Origin: JAFGJQ01 sp964495075
GTDB lineage: Bacteria > Planctomycetota > Phycisphaerae > UBA1845
Direction of reading: 5' to 3'
Assembly (NCBI GenBank): GCA_964495075.1
Contig: CAZBUJ010000005.1
Coordinates: 76,550-140,549 of the forward strand
DNA length: 64,000 bases
A program made the translations under genes and the position numbers. Below, in pieces: positions 50,341 to 60,326 of the stretch; the stretch's first letter is position 1, and each line of letters opens with the position of its first letter. The notes below the pieces were generated by a model. The model saw only the letters and a list, made by a program, of their open reading frames with translations, was not told the origin of the DNA and searched no databases.

Positions 50341-52443
50341 ATGAGGACAGCCCGTCAAGATCACCGTTGTGGAACAGAATCTACCAGGGGCCTGGCCCGA
50401 GTCATGGTGGGGGTGGCGGTGTTGACCGCGTCGGCCGGCACGGCGTCAGCCCAACTGCGGTTGCCGGCCGTCTTCAGCGACCACATGGTTGTTCAGCGCG
50501 ACATGCCGGTTCCCGTCTGGGGCTGGGCCGACGCGAACGCGAAGGTCTCGGTCCGGTGGCAGGGTCGCGCGATCGAGACCACCGCGGCGACGGACGGTTC
50601 GTGGCGGGTCGTGTTGCCGCCGACCCCGGCCGGCGGGCCCGGCGAACTGGCCGTGGCGTCGGGCGGGCAGACACGCGTCGTCAGGGATGTCTTGGTCGGT
50701 GAGGTGTGGCTGTGTTCCGGGCAGTCCAACATGGAGTGGCCGGTGCAATGGTCGCAGAACTTCGACGCCGAGCGGGTCGCGGCGGACCATCCGGCGATTC
50801 GCATGTTGACCGTCCCTCACCAGTCGACCACCCGACCGCAGTCGGACGTGGAGGCCGAGTGGCGGGTCTGCACCCCGGACACGGTGGGCGGGTTTTCCGC
50901 GGCCGCGTACTTCTTCGGGCGGGACCTGCACCGGTCGCTCGACGTCCCCGTGGGTCTGCTGCACAGTTCCTGGGGCGGCACGCGGATCGAGCCGTGGATC
51001 AGCCGGGCGGGGTTGGCGTCGCAGCCGGAGTTTGTTCACCTGATCCGCGAGTTGGATGCGGAGACCGCCGCGTATGAAGGGATGGACGACGCGGCGCGGC
51101 AGGCGGCCGCCGTCAGGCGTCAGCGGGAGTACGAGGAGAACCTGGCACGCCACTGGGAAGAGACCGCCCGGGCGGACCCGGGCATGAAGGGGCGCTGGTT
51201 CGCACCGTCGTTCGATGACAGTTCGTGGCACGAGTTCCCCCTGACCGATTCCTGGGAGCGCTCGGGCCCGGCGCCGCTGGCGAGTTTCGATGGCTGCGTG
51301 TGGCTGCGCACCGCGGTGGAGATCCCGCAGCGCTGGGCGGGGCGGGAGGTCACACTTCACCTGCCGCGGATCGACGACTCGGATACGACCTTCTTCGATG
51401 GCGTGAAGGTGGGGCGGACCACCTGGAAGTGGACCGAGCATCGCGACTACACCATTGAGGGCGCCGCGGTGAAACCCGGTCCGGCCGTCATCGCCGTCCA
51501 GGCCATCGACTACCGCGGGGCGGGGGGCTTCACGGGCGGGGTGGACGACATCCGCCGGCATCTGGCTCTCGAAGTCGCCGGCGATGTCGAGCCGAAGCGG
51601 GTCGCGATTCCCGGGCCGTGGCGGTTCCGCATCGGGGCGGCGATGGCCGATCTGCCCACGCCGCCGCTGCCACCGGAGCCGCTCGTCCATCCGGGCGACC
51701 GGCCGACATCGCCCACCGTGCTCTTCAACGGCATGATTCACCCCTTGGCGCCCTACGCGATCCGCGGGGCGATCTGGTACCAGGGCGAATCGAACACGTC
51801 GGAACCGCAGGCCTATCGCAAGCTGTTGCCCGTTCTGATCGAGAGTTGGCGAGCGCAGTGGGACCAGCCGGGGCCGCACAGGACGTTTCCGTTCGGCGTG
51901 GTGCAGTTGGCGAACTTCGGCTTGGACCGGCCCGACGAGCCGGCCCCCGGCGGGTGGGCGTGGCTGCGTGACGCCCAACTCCAGGCGGTTCTTCACCACC
52001 CGAACACCGGCCTGGCCGTCACCATCGACATCGGCGAGGCCCGGGATATCCATCCCCGGAACAAGCAGGACGTCGGGCGGCGTCTGGCGCTGTGGGCGTT
52101 GGCCACGGTGTACGGTCGGGACGTCGAGTACTCCGGTCCGGTGTACACGAGGCACGAGTGCCGGGGCCGTCGAGTGGTATTGCACTTCGATCGGGTGGGT
52201 CAAGGCCTGACGACGCGGGACGGCGGGCCGGTCAAGGGTTTCGCGGTGGCGGGGGCGGATCAGCGCTTCCATTGGGCGGATGCCCGGATCGAGGGCGATA
52301 CGGTCGTCGTGGAGTCGATGGCGGTGCCGCAGCCGGTGGCCGTCCGGTATGCCTGGGCTGACAACCCGGCCTCGGCGAACCTCGTGAACCGGGCCGGACT
52401 TCCGGCAAGCCCCTTCCGAACGGACGGTTGGAAAGCCGAATAG
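50341..52443 (+). CDS. Sialate O-acetylesterase-like SGNH enzyme
   Basis: The 700-residue protein has an export signal (RVMVGVAVLTASAGTASAQ) and an N-terminal beta-sandwich (VFSDHMVVQRDMPVPVWGWA). The catalytic SGNH-type domain follows: VWLCSGQSNMEWPVQ holds the nucleophilic serine near residue 130, GRDLHRSLDVPVGLLHSSWG is the glycine block, IWYQGESN the asparagine block, and ARDIHPRNKQDVGRRLA the D-x-x-H block. A split by a jelly-roll insert (about residues 270-420) is typical of this family. It would remove O-acetyl groups from sialic acid or plant or algal glycans. It fits the polysaccharide theme of the window. The ATG at 50341 is near the stop of nifS. Confidence 0.88.
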   Translation: MRTARQDHRCGTESTRGLARVMVGVAVLTASAGTASAQLRLPAVFSDHMVVQRDMPVPVWGWADANAKVSVRWQGRAIETTAATDGSWRVVLPPTPAGGPGELAVASGGQTRVVRDVLVGEVWLCSGQSNMEWPVQWSQNFDAERVAADHPAIRMLTVPHQSTTRPQSDVEAEWRVCTPDTVGGFSAAAYFFGRDLHRSLDVPVGLLHSSWGGTRIEPWISRAGLASQPEFVHLIRELDAETAAYEGMDDAARQAAAVRRQREYEENLARHWEETARADPGMKGRWFAPSFDDSSWHEFPLTDSWERSGPAPLASFDGCVWLRTAVEIPQRWAGREVTLHLPRIDDSDTTFFDGVKVGRTTWKWTEHRDYTIEGAAVKPGPAVIAVQAIDYRGAGGFTGGVDDIRRHLALEVAGDVEPKRVAIPGPWRFRIGAAMADLPTPPLPPEPLVHPGDRPTSPTVLFNGMIHPLAPYAIRGAIWYQGESNTSEPQAYRKLLPVLIESWRAQWDQPGPHRTFPFGVVQLANFGLDRPDEPAPGGWAWLRDAQLQAVLHHPNTGLAVTIDIGEARDIHPRNKQDVGRRLALWALATVYGRDVEYSGPVYTRHECRGRRVVLHFDRVGQGLTTRDGGPVKGFAVAGADQRFHWADARIEGDTVVVESMAVPQPVAVRYAWADNPASANLVNRAGLPASPFRTDGWKAE

Positions 52444-52735
52444 CGAATCACCACACGTCGAGAACCGGCGTCGCCCGCCCCGTGGCCCGGCCTGCTCACC
52501 GGCCCCACGGGAGGCGGGTGCCCGCTTCACCGTTTCGTTGCCGCGGCCGGCACGCGAGCCACAGTCGGAACTCGTGTCGTTCGACGCCTGACGACCAAGC
52601 ACTGCGAACACACGATTTGGCGGTGGACGATCGGCAGGACAACGTCGACCTGCTCTGCGGAATCTTCGAGCACGCTCCCCACCGCGGGCTGACCGCCCCT
52701 GACGCCGAGCAGACCACGGGGCTCGCCCGCCGGCA

Positions 52736-53497
52736 TTACGCCGGAATCATGATCGTCACGTACGACAGCATCGCGGCCCCGTACGCCGACTTCAGGTAGG
52801 GATCGTCGTTCTTGGCGAAGACGAAGTAAAAGACGTAGAACGGCAAGAACATCGTCAGCAGACCCGTACCGACGCTCTCCCGAAACGCCGCCACCAGCGC
52901 CCACAGGCCGACCGCGACGCAGAACAGTATAACGAGAATTGCGTACACGCCGAGAATGGCGTCATTCGATCTGCCCAGGAGGAACAGAATCCCGAAGACG
53001 GCCACCGGCGCGACAAAGAGGATCCACGGCTGAGTGAGCGCCTCGGGGACGCCGATTCCGCCGCCGGTACGGCCGCCACGGGCCGGCGCGGCGGCCACCG
53101 CGCCTTGGACGACGGCCGGAGTGACGTGCTGCCCCACCGATCGGTTGTACCCGCACTCCACGCACATGGTCGCCTGCGGCGGCATGGCTTTGTTGCAGCT
53201 CGGACAATGGCTGCTCGGCTGCTCTTCCCGGGGCGCCGTGGCGGCCTCCGCCGCGAGGTTGACCAGCAGGCCGAGATCGTCCCCGTCGTCCAACGGGGCG
53301 GCAAGGGGGGCGGGTGCCCGCGGCGGCGCCGGCGCCCGCGTGGGCGCGGGTGTTTCGGACCGCTTTTGCTGTTTGGCGTTTTCGTAGCATTCGCGGCAGT
53401 AGTAGCGCCCCTTGGGGTCTTTGATGCGCGGGCGGTCCGAGCAATCCTGATGGCACAGGGTGCAGATCTTCTGCTTGGAAGACTGTTGAGCGGGCAT
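52736..53497 (-). CDS. Zinc-ribbon membrane protein of unknown function
   Basis: The 253-residue protein starts with a zinc-ribbon-like pair (CTLCHQDC and YYCRECYE, about residues 12-39), a Pro/Ala-rich linker, a second ribbon (HCPSCNKAM and MCVECGYN, about residues 97-118) and then three or four membrane helices (WILFVAPVAVFGILFLLG, VYAILVILFCVAVGLWALVA, GLLTMFLPFYVFYFVFA). It probably sits in the inner membrane with both ribbons in the cytoplasm. Proteins with this plan are common in planctomycetes but have no assigned role. Confidence 0.7.
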   Translation of the reverse strand: MPAQQSSKQKICTLCHQDCSDRPRIKDPKGRYYCRECYENAKQQKRSETPAPTRAPAPPRAPAPLAAPLDDGDDLGLLVNLAAEAATAPREEQPSSHCPSCNKAMPPQATMCVECGYNRSVGQHVTPAVVQGAVAAAPARGGRTGGGIGVPEALTQPWILFVAPVAVFGILFLLGRSNDAILGVYAILVILFCVAVGLWALVAAFRESVGTGLLTMFLPFYVFYFVFAKNDDPYLKSAYGAAMLSYVTIMIPA

Positions 53498-53727
53498 GTC
53501 GAATCTCCCCTTCGGGCCGGGAGCACGGCCCTGCTTGGTGTCCCTTTCGGCACGACGTGCCGCGGCGAAACGATGACGTGCCCGACTTGTTCAACTCGCC
53601 GCCGCTCGCCCTTTCCGTTGCTGTCTTGCTCGGGGCGACGTCGCTTTCTCTTGACCTGTAACCTAACATCGTATCCGGCCGCCCCCGCCGATTCAAGCCG
53701 TGACGGACACGCCTGGCAGGCGGCTGG

Positions 53728-53830
53728 GCGGGTTCCACCCGCATTCGTGTTAGCCTGCCGTCGGGAGGCGGCTGCTCCACCCGCCGTCGTGTCTGGTGTG
53801 CTGCCGGGAGGTGGGCGGGTAGAACCCGCC
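53728..53830. terminator. Hairpins downstream of the activase gene (terminator-like repeats)
   Basis: Two perfect hairpins, GCGGGT-TCC-ACCCGC (53728-53742) and GGCGGGT-AGA-ACCCGCC (53814-53830), and a related word set between them (GCCTGCCGTCGGGAGGCGG, then CTCCACCCGCC) recur in about 45-base steps, 47-150 bases after the stop of the minus-strand activase gene. The whole gap 53498-53876 shows no gene. Function as a transcription terminator is likely; the repeated design is unusual. Confidence 0.5.
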
Positions 53831-53876
53831 CTGCAAGATGAAGTGCAACCGATGCGTTGTGCACGCCCGCCGCCCG

Positions 53877-56800
53877 TCAGGAAACCGTGGCCGGTTCCGC
53901 GTGGTGGCTGCGGCGGTAGGCGTCGGCCTGTAACACGAACGCCTCCAGACGTGTGTCCAGCGACGGGTCCGCCTGGCCGTCGTAAGCGATCGAGATCGCG
54001 GGGATGCCGTGGTGGTCCTTGGTGAGCATCTTCATCAAGCCGGCCACGATCGTCGACGGCATGCAACTGAACGGCATCACGTTGATCAGTCCGTGACAGC
54101 CGTGATGGCAATACTCGACCATCTTCCCCACGCTCAGGCACGCCTCGCCCTCGAAGGAGTCGTCGAGGTACGGCTGGGCGAGCTGCAACACCTCGACGAT
54201 GGCCGGCTCGATCGCGTTGGGCAGAAACGCGCGGTACCGCCGGTTGATTCGCCGCTCGATGGACCGCTGCACCCGGTCGGTGAGCTTGTTGCTCAACCAC
54301 GTTCGCAGCGAGCGCTCCCGCCACGCCGTGCGGTCCCGCGTGAAGTTCGTGTAGAACATCCACTCGCTGACGCTCGCCACATCCACCTCCGCTCCCAGCC
54401 GCTCGAGCTGCCGGACCAGGTCCCGGTTGCTGTAGGTGTGGCTGCGGACGTAGATCTCCCCCACCACCCCGATCCGCGGCCGCGGCATCGAACGATCGAC
54501 CGGCACCGCCAGGAACGTGTCGGCCTCCGCGTCCATGAATCGGAAGATCTCCTCCTCCGGGGGGTTCGTCTCCATCAACGCGCAAAGCCCGTCCCGGGCC
54601 GCCACGTACACCCGGTCGGTTTCGCCCGCGTTCACCTCGTACGGCCGGATCGACAGCCGGGCCTTGGCAAACGTGTCGATGGCGTTTACGCCCACCCAGG
54701 CCAGCCGCTTCGGGTCCTTCTTGAACTGCTTGAAGTCTTCGTAGAACTGCTTGTCCTGGTTGGGCGCGATGACCGGCACCTCATCGAGGCCGCTCTCGTT
54801 CAGCAGGATCTTGTGGTAGCAGTTGTACTGCCCGAACCGGCACGGCCCGCTCCCGCCCGGCATGAAGAACGCCGCCCGGTCGGGCTTGAAGCCCGGCTCC
54901 CGGCATTTGGCCAGCATGTCGCCCGTCGTGATGATGCACGGCAGGCACTCCTTGCCCGTGGTGTGCCGGCGACCCAACTGCAGCGACTCATCGGTGGCCA
55001 GCGGCAGGACCTCCGCCGGCTGCCCGCAAGCGCGGAACGCCGCCACCAGCCCGTAAGCGGCGTCGCCCATCCACGGAACGTACACCGTCCGCCGGGCCGC
55101 GTCGGCTGGCTTCTTTTCGTAGAGCGTGGGAATCGCGCCCGCCGTGGGAACGTCGGCATTGGCTAGACTCTCGAGGAACGCCTCCAGCCGCGTCACCACC
55201 CCCGCGTCGGCGGAATGCTCGTCGATCTCGAGCACCAGGCTCGGCTTCTCACCCATCAACCGCTTGAAGTAGCTGATCAGGAATGAGTCGGGCCCGCAGC
55301 TGAAGTTCGAAAGGAAGATCGCGTTGAGGCTGGCGTCCTCGGCCACCACCTTGGCCGCCCGCAGGATCCGCTGGCCGTACTTCCAGTACATGTTCCCGAA
55401 GATGTGGTCGCTCCCCACGTCGTGACCGAGCAGGTCCAGGAAGTCCATGGGCACCGGGAGTACGCCCAGCTTACGCAGCTTGTTGGCGAGGTCCAGCGAT
55501 ACGCCCGGATCGCAGCCGTTGTACGGGCGCGACACGATGACCACCGCCCGCCGGTCCTTCGGCCAGCCGGCCAGCGCCCGCCGGCCCCGGTCCATGCACG
55601 CGGCCTGGAAGTCCGTCTGGGCCCGGTCGGCCGCCACGATCGCTCGCCGCAGCTTCGACTTCGACACCCCCAACTCCGCACACACCGGCTCCAGCGACCG
55701 GCGCAGGACCTTCTCCCCGTCCCCGAACCGAACGGGGGTCTTGATCAGCTTCACGCCCTTGCGGTCGGGTTCGACGGCCCCCGCCACCTGGTAGGGAATC
55801 GATTGCACGTACGGGCATAACTGGTTGCGGTTGGCCGACGGGTCGTCGTTGAACATGCTGATGACACTGGGCATCCAGATGTAGTCGACGCCCTTGTCGA
55901 TCAGTTCGAGCACGTGGCCGTGGGCGACCTTGACGGGGAAGCACGGCGTCGACTGCACGACCTCCACGCCCCGCCGCACCACGGACTTGGTGCTCGCGCC
56001 GCTGAGCACGACGTTGACCCCCAACCCGGCCAGGAACGTGCCCCAGAACGGCAGGAGCTGGTAGTTGCTCAGGGCGAGCGGAATGCCGACCGTCGGCCCG
56101 CCTTCCCACGGTTCCCTGGGCAGGTGGGCGTACTTCTTCAGCAGCCGGAATCGCGTGTTGAACAGGTTGGGGATCTTCTCCTCGTGTTCCGCGCCCTTGT
56201 TGACGTCGTAACGATCGCACTTGGCTCCGTAGTGGAGCGGCTCGCGATCGGGCATCGTTACCTCGTTGATCTGACACGCGTTGCTGCAGTGCGGGCACTC
56301 GAACGACCGGATGTCGTACGCGATGTTCGAGATGTCGAAGCCGCGGAAGTTGGATGCGGTGCGGCCGTTGTCCTCCTGGAACTTGCGGGCCAGCGCGGCC
56401 GCCCCGATCGAGCCCGTGACCTCGTGGTGGGCCGGCACGGTGACGGGTTTGCCGGTGACCGCTTCGAACGCCGCCACCACGCCCTTGTTGAACGCGGTGC
56501 CGCCCTGGAAGAAGATCCGGTCGCCGATCCGCCGCCGGCCGACCACCCGGTTGATGTAGTTGCTCACGATCGAGTAGGCCAGCCCCGCCACCAGGTCGTC
56601 CGTGGCCGCCCCCCGCTGCTGACAGCTCAACAGGTCGGACTCCATGAACACGGTGCATCGCTCGCCCAGCCGCACCGGCCCGTCGGACGACAGGGCCAGG
56701 TCGGAGAACTGCCCCTGGATGTCGATGTCGAGCCGTTCGGCCTGCTCCTCGATGAAGCTGCCCGTGCCCGCCGCACAGGCGTGGTTCATCTCGAAGTCCA

Positions 56801-58166
56801 CCACTACGCCGTTGCGGAGGCTGATGTACTTCGAGTCCTGCCCACCGATCTCGAACACCGTGTCCACGTCGGGATCGATCAGGGCCGCTGCGTGGGCCTG
56901 GGCGGTGATCTCGTTGACCACCAGGTCGGCCCCGACGAAGTCGCCGGTCAGGTAGCGGCCGGAGCCGGTGGTGGCCGCCCCGCGGATCCGCACCCGCTCC
57001 GGCAGCTGGCCGCCCACGATGCTCAGGCAGCGGCGTACCGCCTCCAGCGGTCGCCCTTCGGTCATCAGGTACGACTTGGCCAGCACGCGATTGTCGTCGT
57101 CGATCACGGCGATCTTCGTGCTGATCGAACCGATGTCCAGGCCCAGATAGGCGTCGATGGGGTGGCCGTTGGGCTGGTGGCGGATCAGGTCGTCGAGCCA
57201 GAGCCGGTTGTCGGGGTAGCCGTGCTCCGGACGCCGCAGCGGTCGAAGCCGGGTCCCCACCGTCTGTTCCTCGATGGCGTAGGCGTGCAGCCGGTCGGAC
57301 GCGTTGGAGGGCAGCGGCGACGCCTCGTTATTCCGCAGTTGGAGCAGGATGGCCCCATACGCCCCCGCCACCGCGTGTTCGGGAGCAACCACCAGTTCGC
57401 CCGGCTCGAGCTCGAACACGATCTCCAGCGCGCGGACCACCGCGGCGTTCGAGGCCACGCCGCCGCTGAACGCGATGGGCTTGACTAACTCGTGCCCGCG
57501 GCCGAGGTTGCTCTTGAGATTGCGGGCCAGCCCCACGCACAGGCCCATGAGAATGTCGTAGTCCGGGGTCGCCTTCTGCTGAAGATGAATCATGTCGCTC
57601 TTGGCGAACACCGAGCACCGGCCGGCCACCGTGGGCGGGTTCGTGCTCTTGAGGGCGAGGGCGGCGAACTCGTTTTCGATCCGGATCTGCATCCGCGACG
57701 CCTGCTGGTCCAGGAAGCTGCCCGTACCGGCGGCGCAGTTCGTGTTCATGGTGAAGTCGACCAACGGCTGCTCCGCCCCGTCGCCCGCGGGCAGGAACAT
57801 CATCTTGCTGTCCTGGCCGCCCATTTCGATGAGCGTGCGCACCTCCGGCCGCAGCCGCTTGATCGCCACCGCCTGGCACACGACTTCGTTTACCGACGGG
57901 ATTCCCATCAACTCGCACACCAGCTTGCCCACCGACCCGGTGCCCACCGCCAGCGCGAACGCCGCCCGGGGGAACCGGGCGAGCGTTTCGTCGAGCTTCT
58001 CGGTGACACACTTGATGGGCTTGCCCAGCGTCCGCGTGTAGGAGCGATCGAGAATGTTGCCGTCGAAATCGGCGACCACGATCTTGCACGCGATCGACCC
58101 GACGTCGATTCCCAAACACAGCCGGCGCGCCGTCTCCGGCTGCGGGGGCAGTCGTTGATCATGCAT
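53877..58166 (-). CDS. Giant 2-hydroxyacyl-CoA dehydratase activase-type protein (BcrA/BadF + DUF2229)
   Basis: With ATG 58166 the protein has about 1429 residues (an ATG four codons earlier is possible). It has two ASKHA-fold activase domains: the first (about residues 15-270) has CLGIDVGSIACKIVVADF, GTGSVGKL and EMGGQDSKM; the second (about residues 335-590) has YLGLDIGSISTKIAVIDDD and GGQDSKYISL with NHACAAGTGSF. A cysteine-rich spot, CPHCSNAC (about residue 626), may bind an iron-sulfur cluster. The C-terminal half (about residue 690 on) is the DUF2229 and HgdB-like region (GIPLALSNYQLLPFWGTFL, FMPGGSGPCRFGQYN). Activases of dehydratases use ATP to give one electron at low potential. The single-chain giant form is widespread in anaerobes but its substrate is unknown. 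No dehydratase subunits lie nearby. Confidence 0.88.
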   Translation of the reverse strand: MHDQRLPPQPETARRLCLGIDVGSIACKIVVADFDGNILDRSYTRTLGKPIKCVTEKLDETLARFPRAAFALAVGTGSVGKLVCELMGIPSVNEVVCQAVAIKRLRPEVRTLIEMGGQDSKMMFLPAGDGAEQPLVDFTMNTNCAAGTGSFLDQQASRMQIRIENEFAALALKSTNPPTVAGRCSVFAKSDMIHLQQKATPDYDILMGLCVGLARNLKSNLGRGHELVKPIAFSGGVASNAAVVRALEIVFELEPGELVVAPEHAVAGAYGAILLQLRNNEASPLPSNASDRLHAYAIEEQTVGTRLRPLRRPEHGYPDNRLWLDDLIRHQPNGHPIDAYLGLDIGSISTKIAVIDDDNRVLAKSYLMTEGRPLEAVRRCLSIVGGQLPERVRIRGAATTGSGRYLTGDFVGADLVVNEITAQAHAAALIDPDVDTVFEIGGQDSKYISLRNGVVVDFEMNHACAAGTGSFIEEQAERLDIDIQGQFSDLALSSDGPVRLGERCTVFMESDLLSCQQRGAATDDLVAGLAYSIVSNYINRVVGRRRIGDRIFFQGGTAFNKGVVAAFEAVTGKPVTVPAHHEVTGSIGAAALARKFQEDNGRTASNFRGFDISNIAYDIRSFECPHCSNACQINEVTMPDREPLHYGAKCDRYDVNKGAEHEEKIPNLFNTRFRLLKKYAHLPREPWEGGPTVGIPLALSNYQLLPFWGTFLAGLGVNVVLSGASTKSVVRRGVEVVQSTPCFPVKVAHGHVLELIDKGVDYIWMPSVISMFNDDPSANRNQLCPYVQSIPYQVAGAVEPDRKGVKLIKTPVRFGDGEKVLRRSLEPVCAELGVSKSKLRRAIVAADRAQTDFQAACMDRGRRALAGWPKDRRAVVIVSRPYNGCDPGVSLDLANKLRKLGVLPVPMDFLDLLGHDVGSDHIFGNMYWKYGQRILRAAKVVAEDASLNAIFLSNFSCGPDSFLISYFKRLMGEKPSLVLEIDEHSADAGVVTRLEAFLESLANADVPTAGAIPTLYEKKPADAARRTVYVPWMGDAAYGLVAAFRACGQPAEVLPLATDESLQLGRRHTTGKECLPCIITTGDMLAKCREPGFKPDRAAFFMPGGSGPCRFGQYNCYHKILLNESGLDEVPVIAPNQDKQFYEDFKQFKKDPKRLAWVGVNAIDTFAKARLSIRPYEVNAGETDRVYVAARDGLCALMETNPPEEEIFRFMDAEADTFLAVPVDRSMPRPRIGVVGEIYVRSHTYSNRDLVRQLERLGAEVDVASVSEWMFYTNFTRDRTAWRERSLRTWLSNKLTDRVQRSIERRINRRYRAFLPNAIEPAIVEVLQLAQPYLDDSFEGEACLSVGKMVEYCHHGCHGLINVMPFSCMPSTIVAGLMKMLTKDHHGIPAISIAYDGQADPSLDTRLEAFVLQADAYRRSHHAEPATVS

Positions 58167-58406
58167 GAAAGATGTCATCCCTTCGATTGGCCATGGCGGT
58201 CGAAGGCATCCGGCGATCCGGCCACGTCGAGCCCGCCAGCCGCCCGTACTGGGCCCCCGCGCACGACCAGCGTCCTTGCCATCGCCAAACAGCCGGGTAA
58301 GGTACCTGTCCGGGGGCCTCGATGTCAACGATTTCGTCCCGCCACGAGCCCGCCACGGACGATGTCCCATCACCGCAACGCCCTTCGGCATCTGTACCGA
58401 AACGAC

Positions 58407-59024
58407 TCATCCGGTGTAGAGCTGATGCTGTTCGATGTAGACGCGGACGGGCTCGGGGACGAGGTACCGAATGGACTGTTTCGCTCGAATTCGCGCTCGA
58501 ATGTCGGTGGCGGAGATGTCGATGCGCGGCGTCGCGAGGATGCCGGACTCGATCTCGGCCAGCCGTGCGTCACCCAGTCGCTCGCGCAACGCGGTCAGAT
58601 CGGGACGCTCCCAGCCGGGTCGGACCGCGGTCACGATCCGGCACTGGGCGGCCAGGGCGTCGACGTGGTACCACGTGTGCAGTTCGGCCAGCGAGTCCCC
58701 GCCGATGATCCAGTACAGCGCGGCATCGGCGCCGTGAAGCGTCCGGAAATGCGCGACGGTCTCGACGGTGTAAGTGGGCCCGGTGCGTGCCAGGTCGAAG
58801 TCACTGACGGAGAATAGCGGCTCGCCGTCCACGGCAAGGCGGACCATGGCCTCGCGGTGCTGGGGCGTGGTCAGGCGATCCCTCTCCTTGTGCGGCGGCA
58901 TCGCCGACGGCAGGAAGATCACACGGTCCAGGCTGAGCTGCTCCGCGATGCTGCGCGCGATGATCAGGTGTCCGACGTGAATCGGGTCAAAGCTCCCGCC
59001 AAATAGGCCTGTCGTCTCAGCCAT
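58407..59024 (-). CDS. nadD: Nicotinate-nucleotide adenylyltransferase
   Basis: The 205-residue enzyme makes nicotinic acid adenine dinucleotide in NAD synthesis. It has the nucleotidyltransferase signature TGLFGGSFDPIHVGHLIIAR with G-x-F-D-P-x-H-x-G-H (about residues 5-24), FLPSAMPPHK, and the C-terminal DISATDIRARIRAKQSIRYL with the S-x-T-x-I-R motif. Length and order are typical for NadD. The gene faces toward the activase gene on the same strand, separated by 240 bases without a gene. Confidence 0.95.
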   Translation of the reverse strand: MAETTGLFGGSFDPIHVGHLIIARSIAEQLSLDRVIFLPSAMPPHKERDRLTTPQHREAMVRLAVDGEPLFSVSDFDLARTGPTYTVETVAHFRTLHGADAALYWIIGGDSLAELHTWYHVDALAAQCRIVTAVRPGWERPDLTALRERLGDARLAEIESGILATPRIDISATDIRARIRAKQSIRYLVPEPVRVYIEQHQLYTG

Positions 59025-59244
59025 TGCCTGTTACGCCGCGTCGCACAAAACGCCCGGTTCTCCGGCGATGGTAGCGACGACGGCGCACCCGGTCAAAATC
59101 GCCGGCGTGGGGCCCGCCGGAAGCGATGAACGTCAAGCCGGCGGACGGTCTCGGCGCCCGAGCGTTCGCGGGGTCGGCCCGCGCCCCCGGATGGATGATC
59201 CGGCGCAATCGGCCGAGTCGTCGGAACCGTCCTCGCGGCCGTCG

Positions 59245-59287
59245 AAATCAAAGCGAAGGGCGGCCGCCTCCCATGAGACAGCCGCCC
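59245..59287 (-). terminator. Hairpin terminator after the sigma-70 gene
   Basis: Read on the minus strand, GGGCGGC (59287-59281) pairs with GCCGCCC (59264-59258) around a 16-base loop and is followed by a T-rich run (TTCGCTTTGATTT, 59257-59245). It lies 50 bases after the stop codon at 59337. The remaining bases from 59025 to 59336 show no gene. Confidence 0.6.
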
Positions 59288-59336
59288 GGTTGAGTCCGTT
59301 ATGTCTTTCCTCGCGCGACGGCGACGGCGCGGCGGG

Positions 59337-60326
59337 TCAAGCGGCGAGGTAGTTCTCCTCGAGCACGGTGCGGATCTTCTGCAACGCCTTGTTTTGAATC
59401 TGGCGGACCCGTTCCTTCGTGACCCCGATGATCGACCCGACCTGCTCGAGCGTCTTGGGGCGGGCCGTCGCCGGATCGGGGGCGGACAGCGCGAATCGCT
59501 CTTCGATTACCGTCCGCTCGATGTCGTTCAACTCTGCCAGGTTGCGGACGAGGATGTCCTTCAACTCGTCGACGCAGTTGTTCTCGTGCTCCTCGCGCTT
59601 GCGCTCCAGAAAGTCGCTTTTCTCGATGGCCGGATCGAACTCCACCGGGAACCGTCCGCGATAGCGGCTGGCTCGCATGGCGACCCGGGAAAACGCCTTG
59701 AGGATCGAGCGACACGAGTAGGTGCTGAACTTGAACCCCAGCCCGCAGTCGAACTTCTCGACGCTGCGGAGCAACGCCATGTTCCCTTCACTGATCAGCT
59801 CGTTGTAGTCGATGCCGCTGAGCCGCGTGCGCTTGGCCATCGCCAACACCAACGGGATGTTCCGCTTGGCGATCTCGGCCCGCGCCGAGAGCATCCGCTT
59901 GGCCCACGCCAGAAGGTGCCGGGTGGCCGATGCGGTCAGCCGCTTCGCCTCGTATTCCTCCAGGATCCGCGCGACATGAAACCGCGCGTAGTTCAACCGC
60001 AAAAACAGTAGCTGCTCCTGGTTCGAGTCGAGGGTCGGTGTCCTGGACGCCGGCAGGCTCGGATCGACGACCGGGACCGGCTCGGTAAAATCGGTCCCCT
60101 GCGGGTCGATCAACCGAGTGCGCACCCCGTACAACTGGACGTCCGCCTGCTTCTTGTGAAATGCTGGATTGTCGACGTACTCGACCGGCTCGCTGAGAAT
60201 CTTCTCAAGCAGAGCCCGGTCCTCCGTGGTCAACGAGGCCAGGACGGCGCGTGTCGGCGGTGTCACCGCGGACTCCACCGCCACGCTCCCGCGCCGGTCG
60301 GTCGCCTCTGTGGGTTTGGCTGCCAT
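59337..60326 (-). CDS. Sigma-70 family RNA polymerase sigma factor (RpoD/RpoS-like group)
   Basis: The 329-residue protein has sigma-70 regions 2 to 4. Region 2 reads AEIAKRNIPLVLAMAKRTRL, then DYNELISEGNMALLRSVEKF and GFKFSTYSCRSILKAFSRV (about residues 146-215). Region 4 reads PKTLEQVGSIIGVTKERVRQ with IQNKALQKIRTVL at the end. The N-terminal 100 residues are lineage-specific and do not look like region 1.1. It lacks the long spacer of primary sigma factors, so it is probably an alternative group 2 or 3 factor. It has its own promoter about 230 bases upstream and a terminator. Confidence 0.9.
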   Translation of the reverse strand: MAAKPTEATDRRGSVAVESAVTPPTRAVLASLTTEDRALLEKILSEPVEYVDNPAFHKKQADVQLYGVRTRLIDPQGTDFTEPVPVVDPSLPASRTPTLDSNQEQLLFLRLNYARFHVARILEEYEAKRLTASATRHLLAWAKRMLSARAEIAKRNIPLVLAMAKRTRLSGIDYNELISEGNMALLRSVEKFDCGLGFKFSTYSCRSILKAFSRVAMRASRYRGRFPVEFDPAIEKSDFLERKREEHENNCVDELKDILVRNLAELNDIERTVIEERFALSAPDPATARPKTLEQVGSIIGVTKERVRQIQNKALQKIRTVLEENYLAA

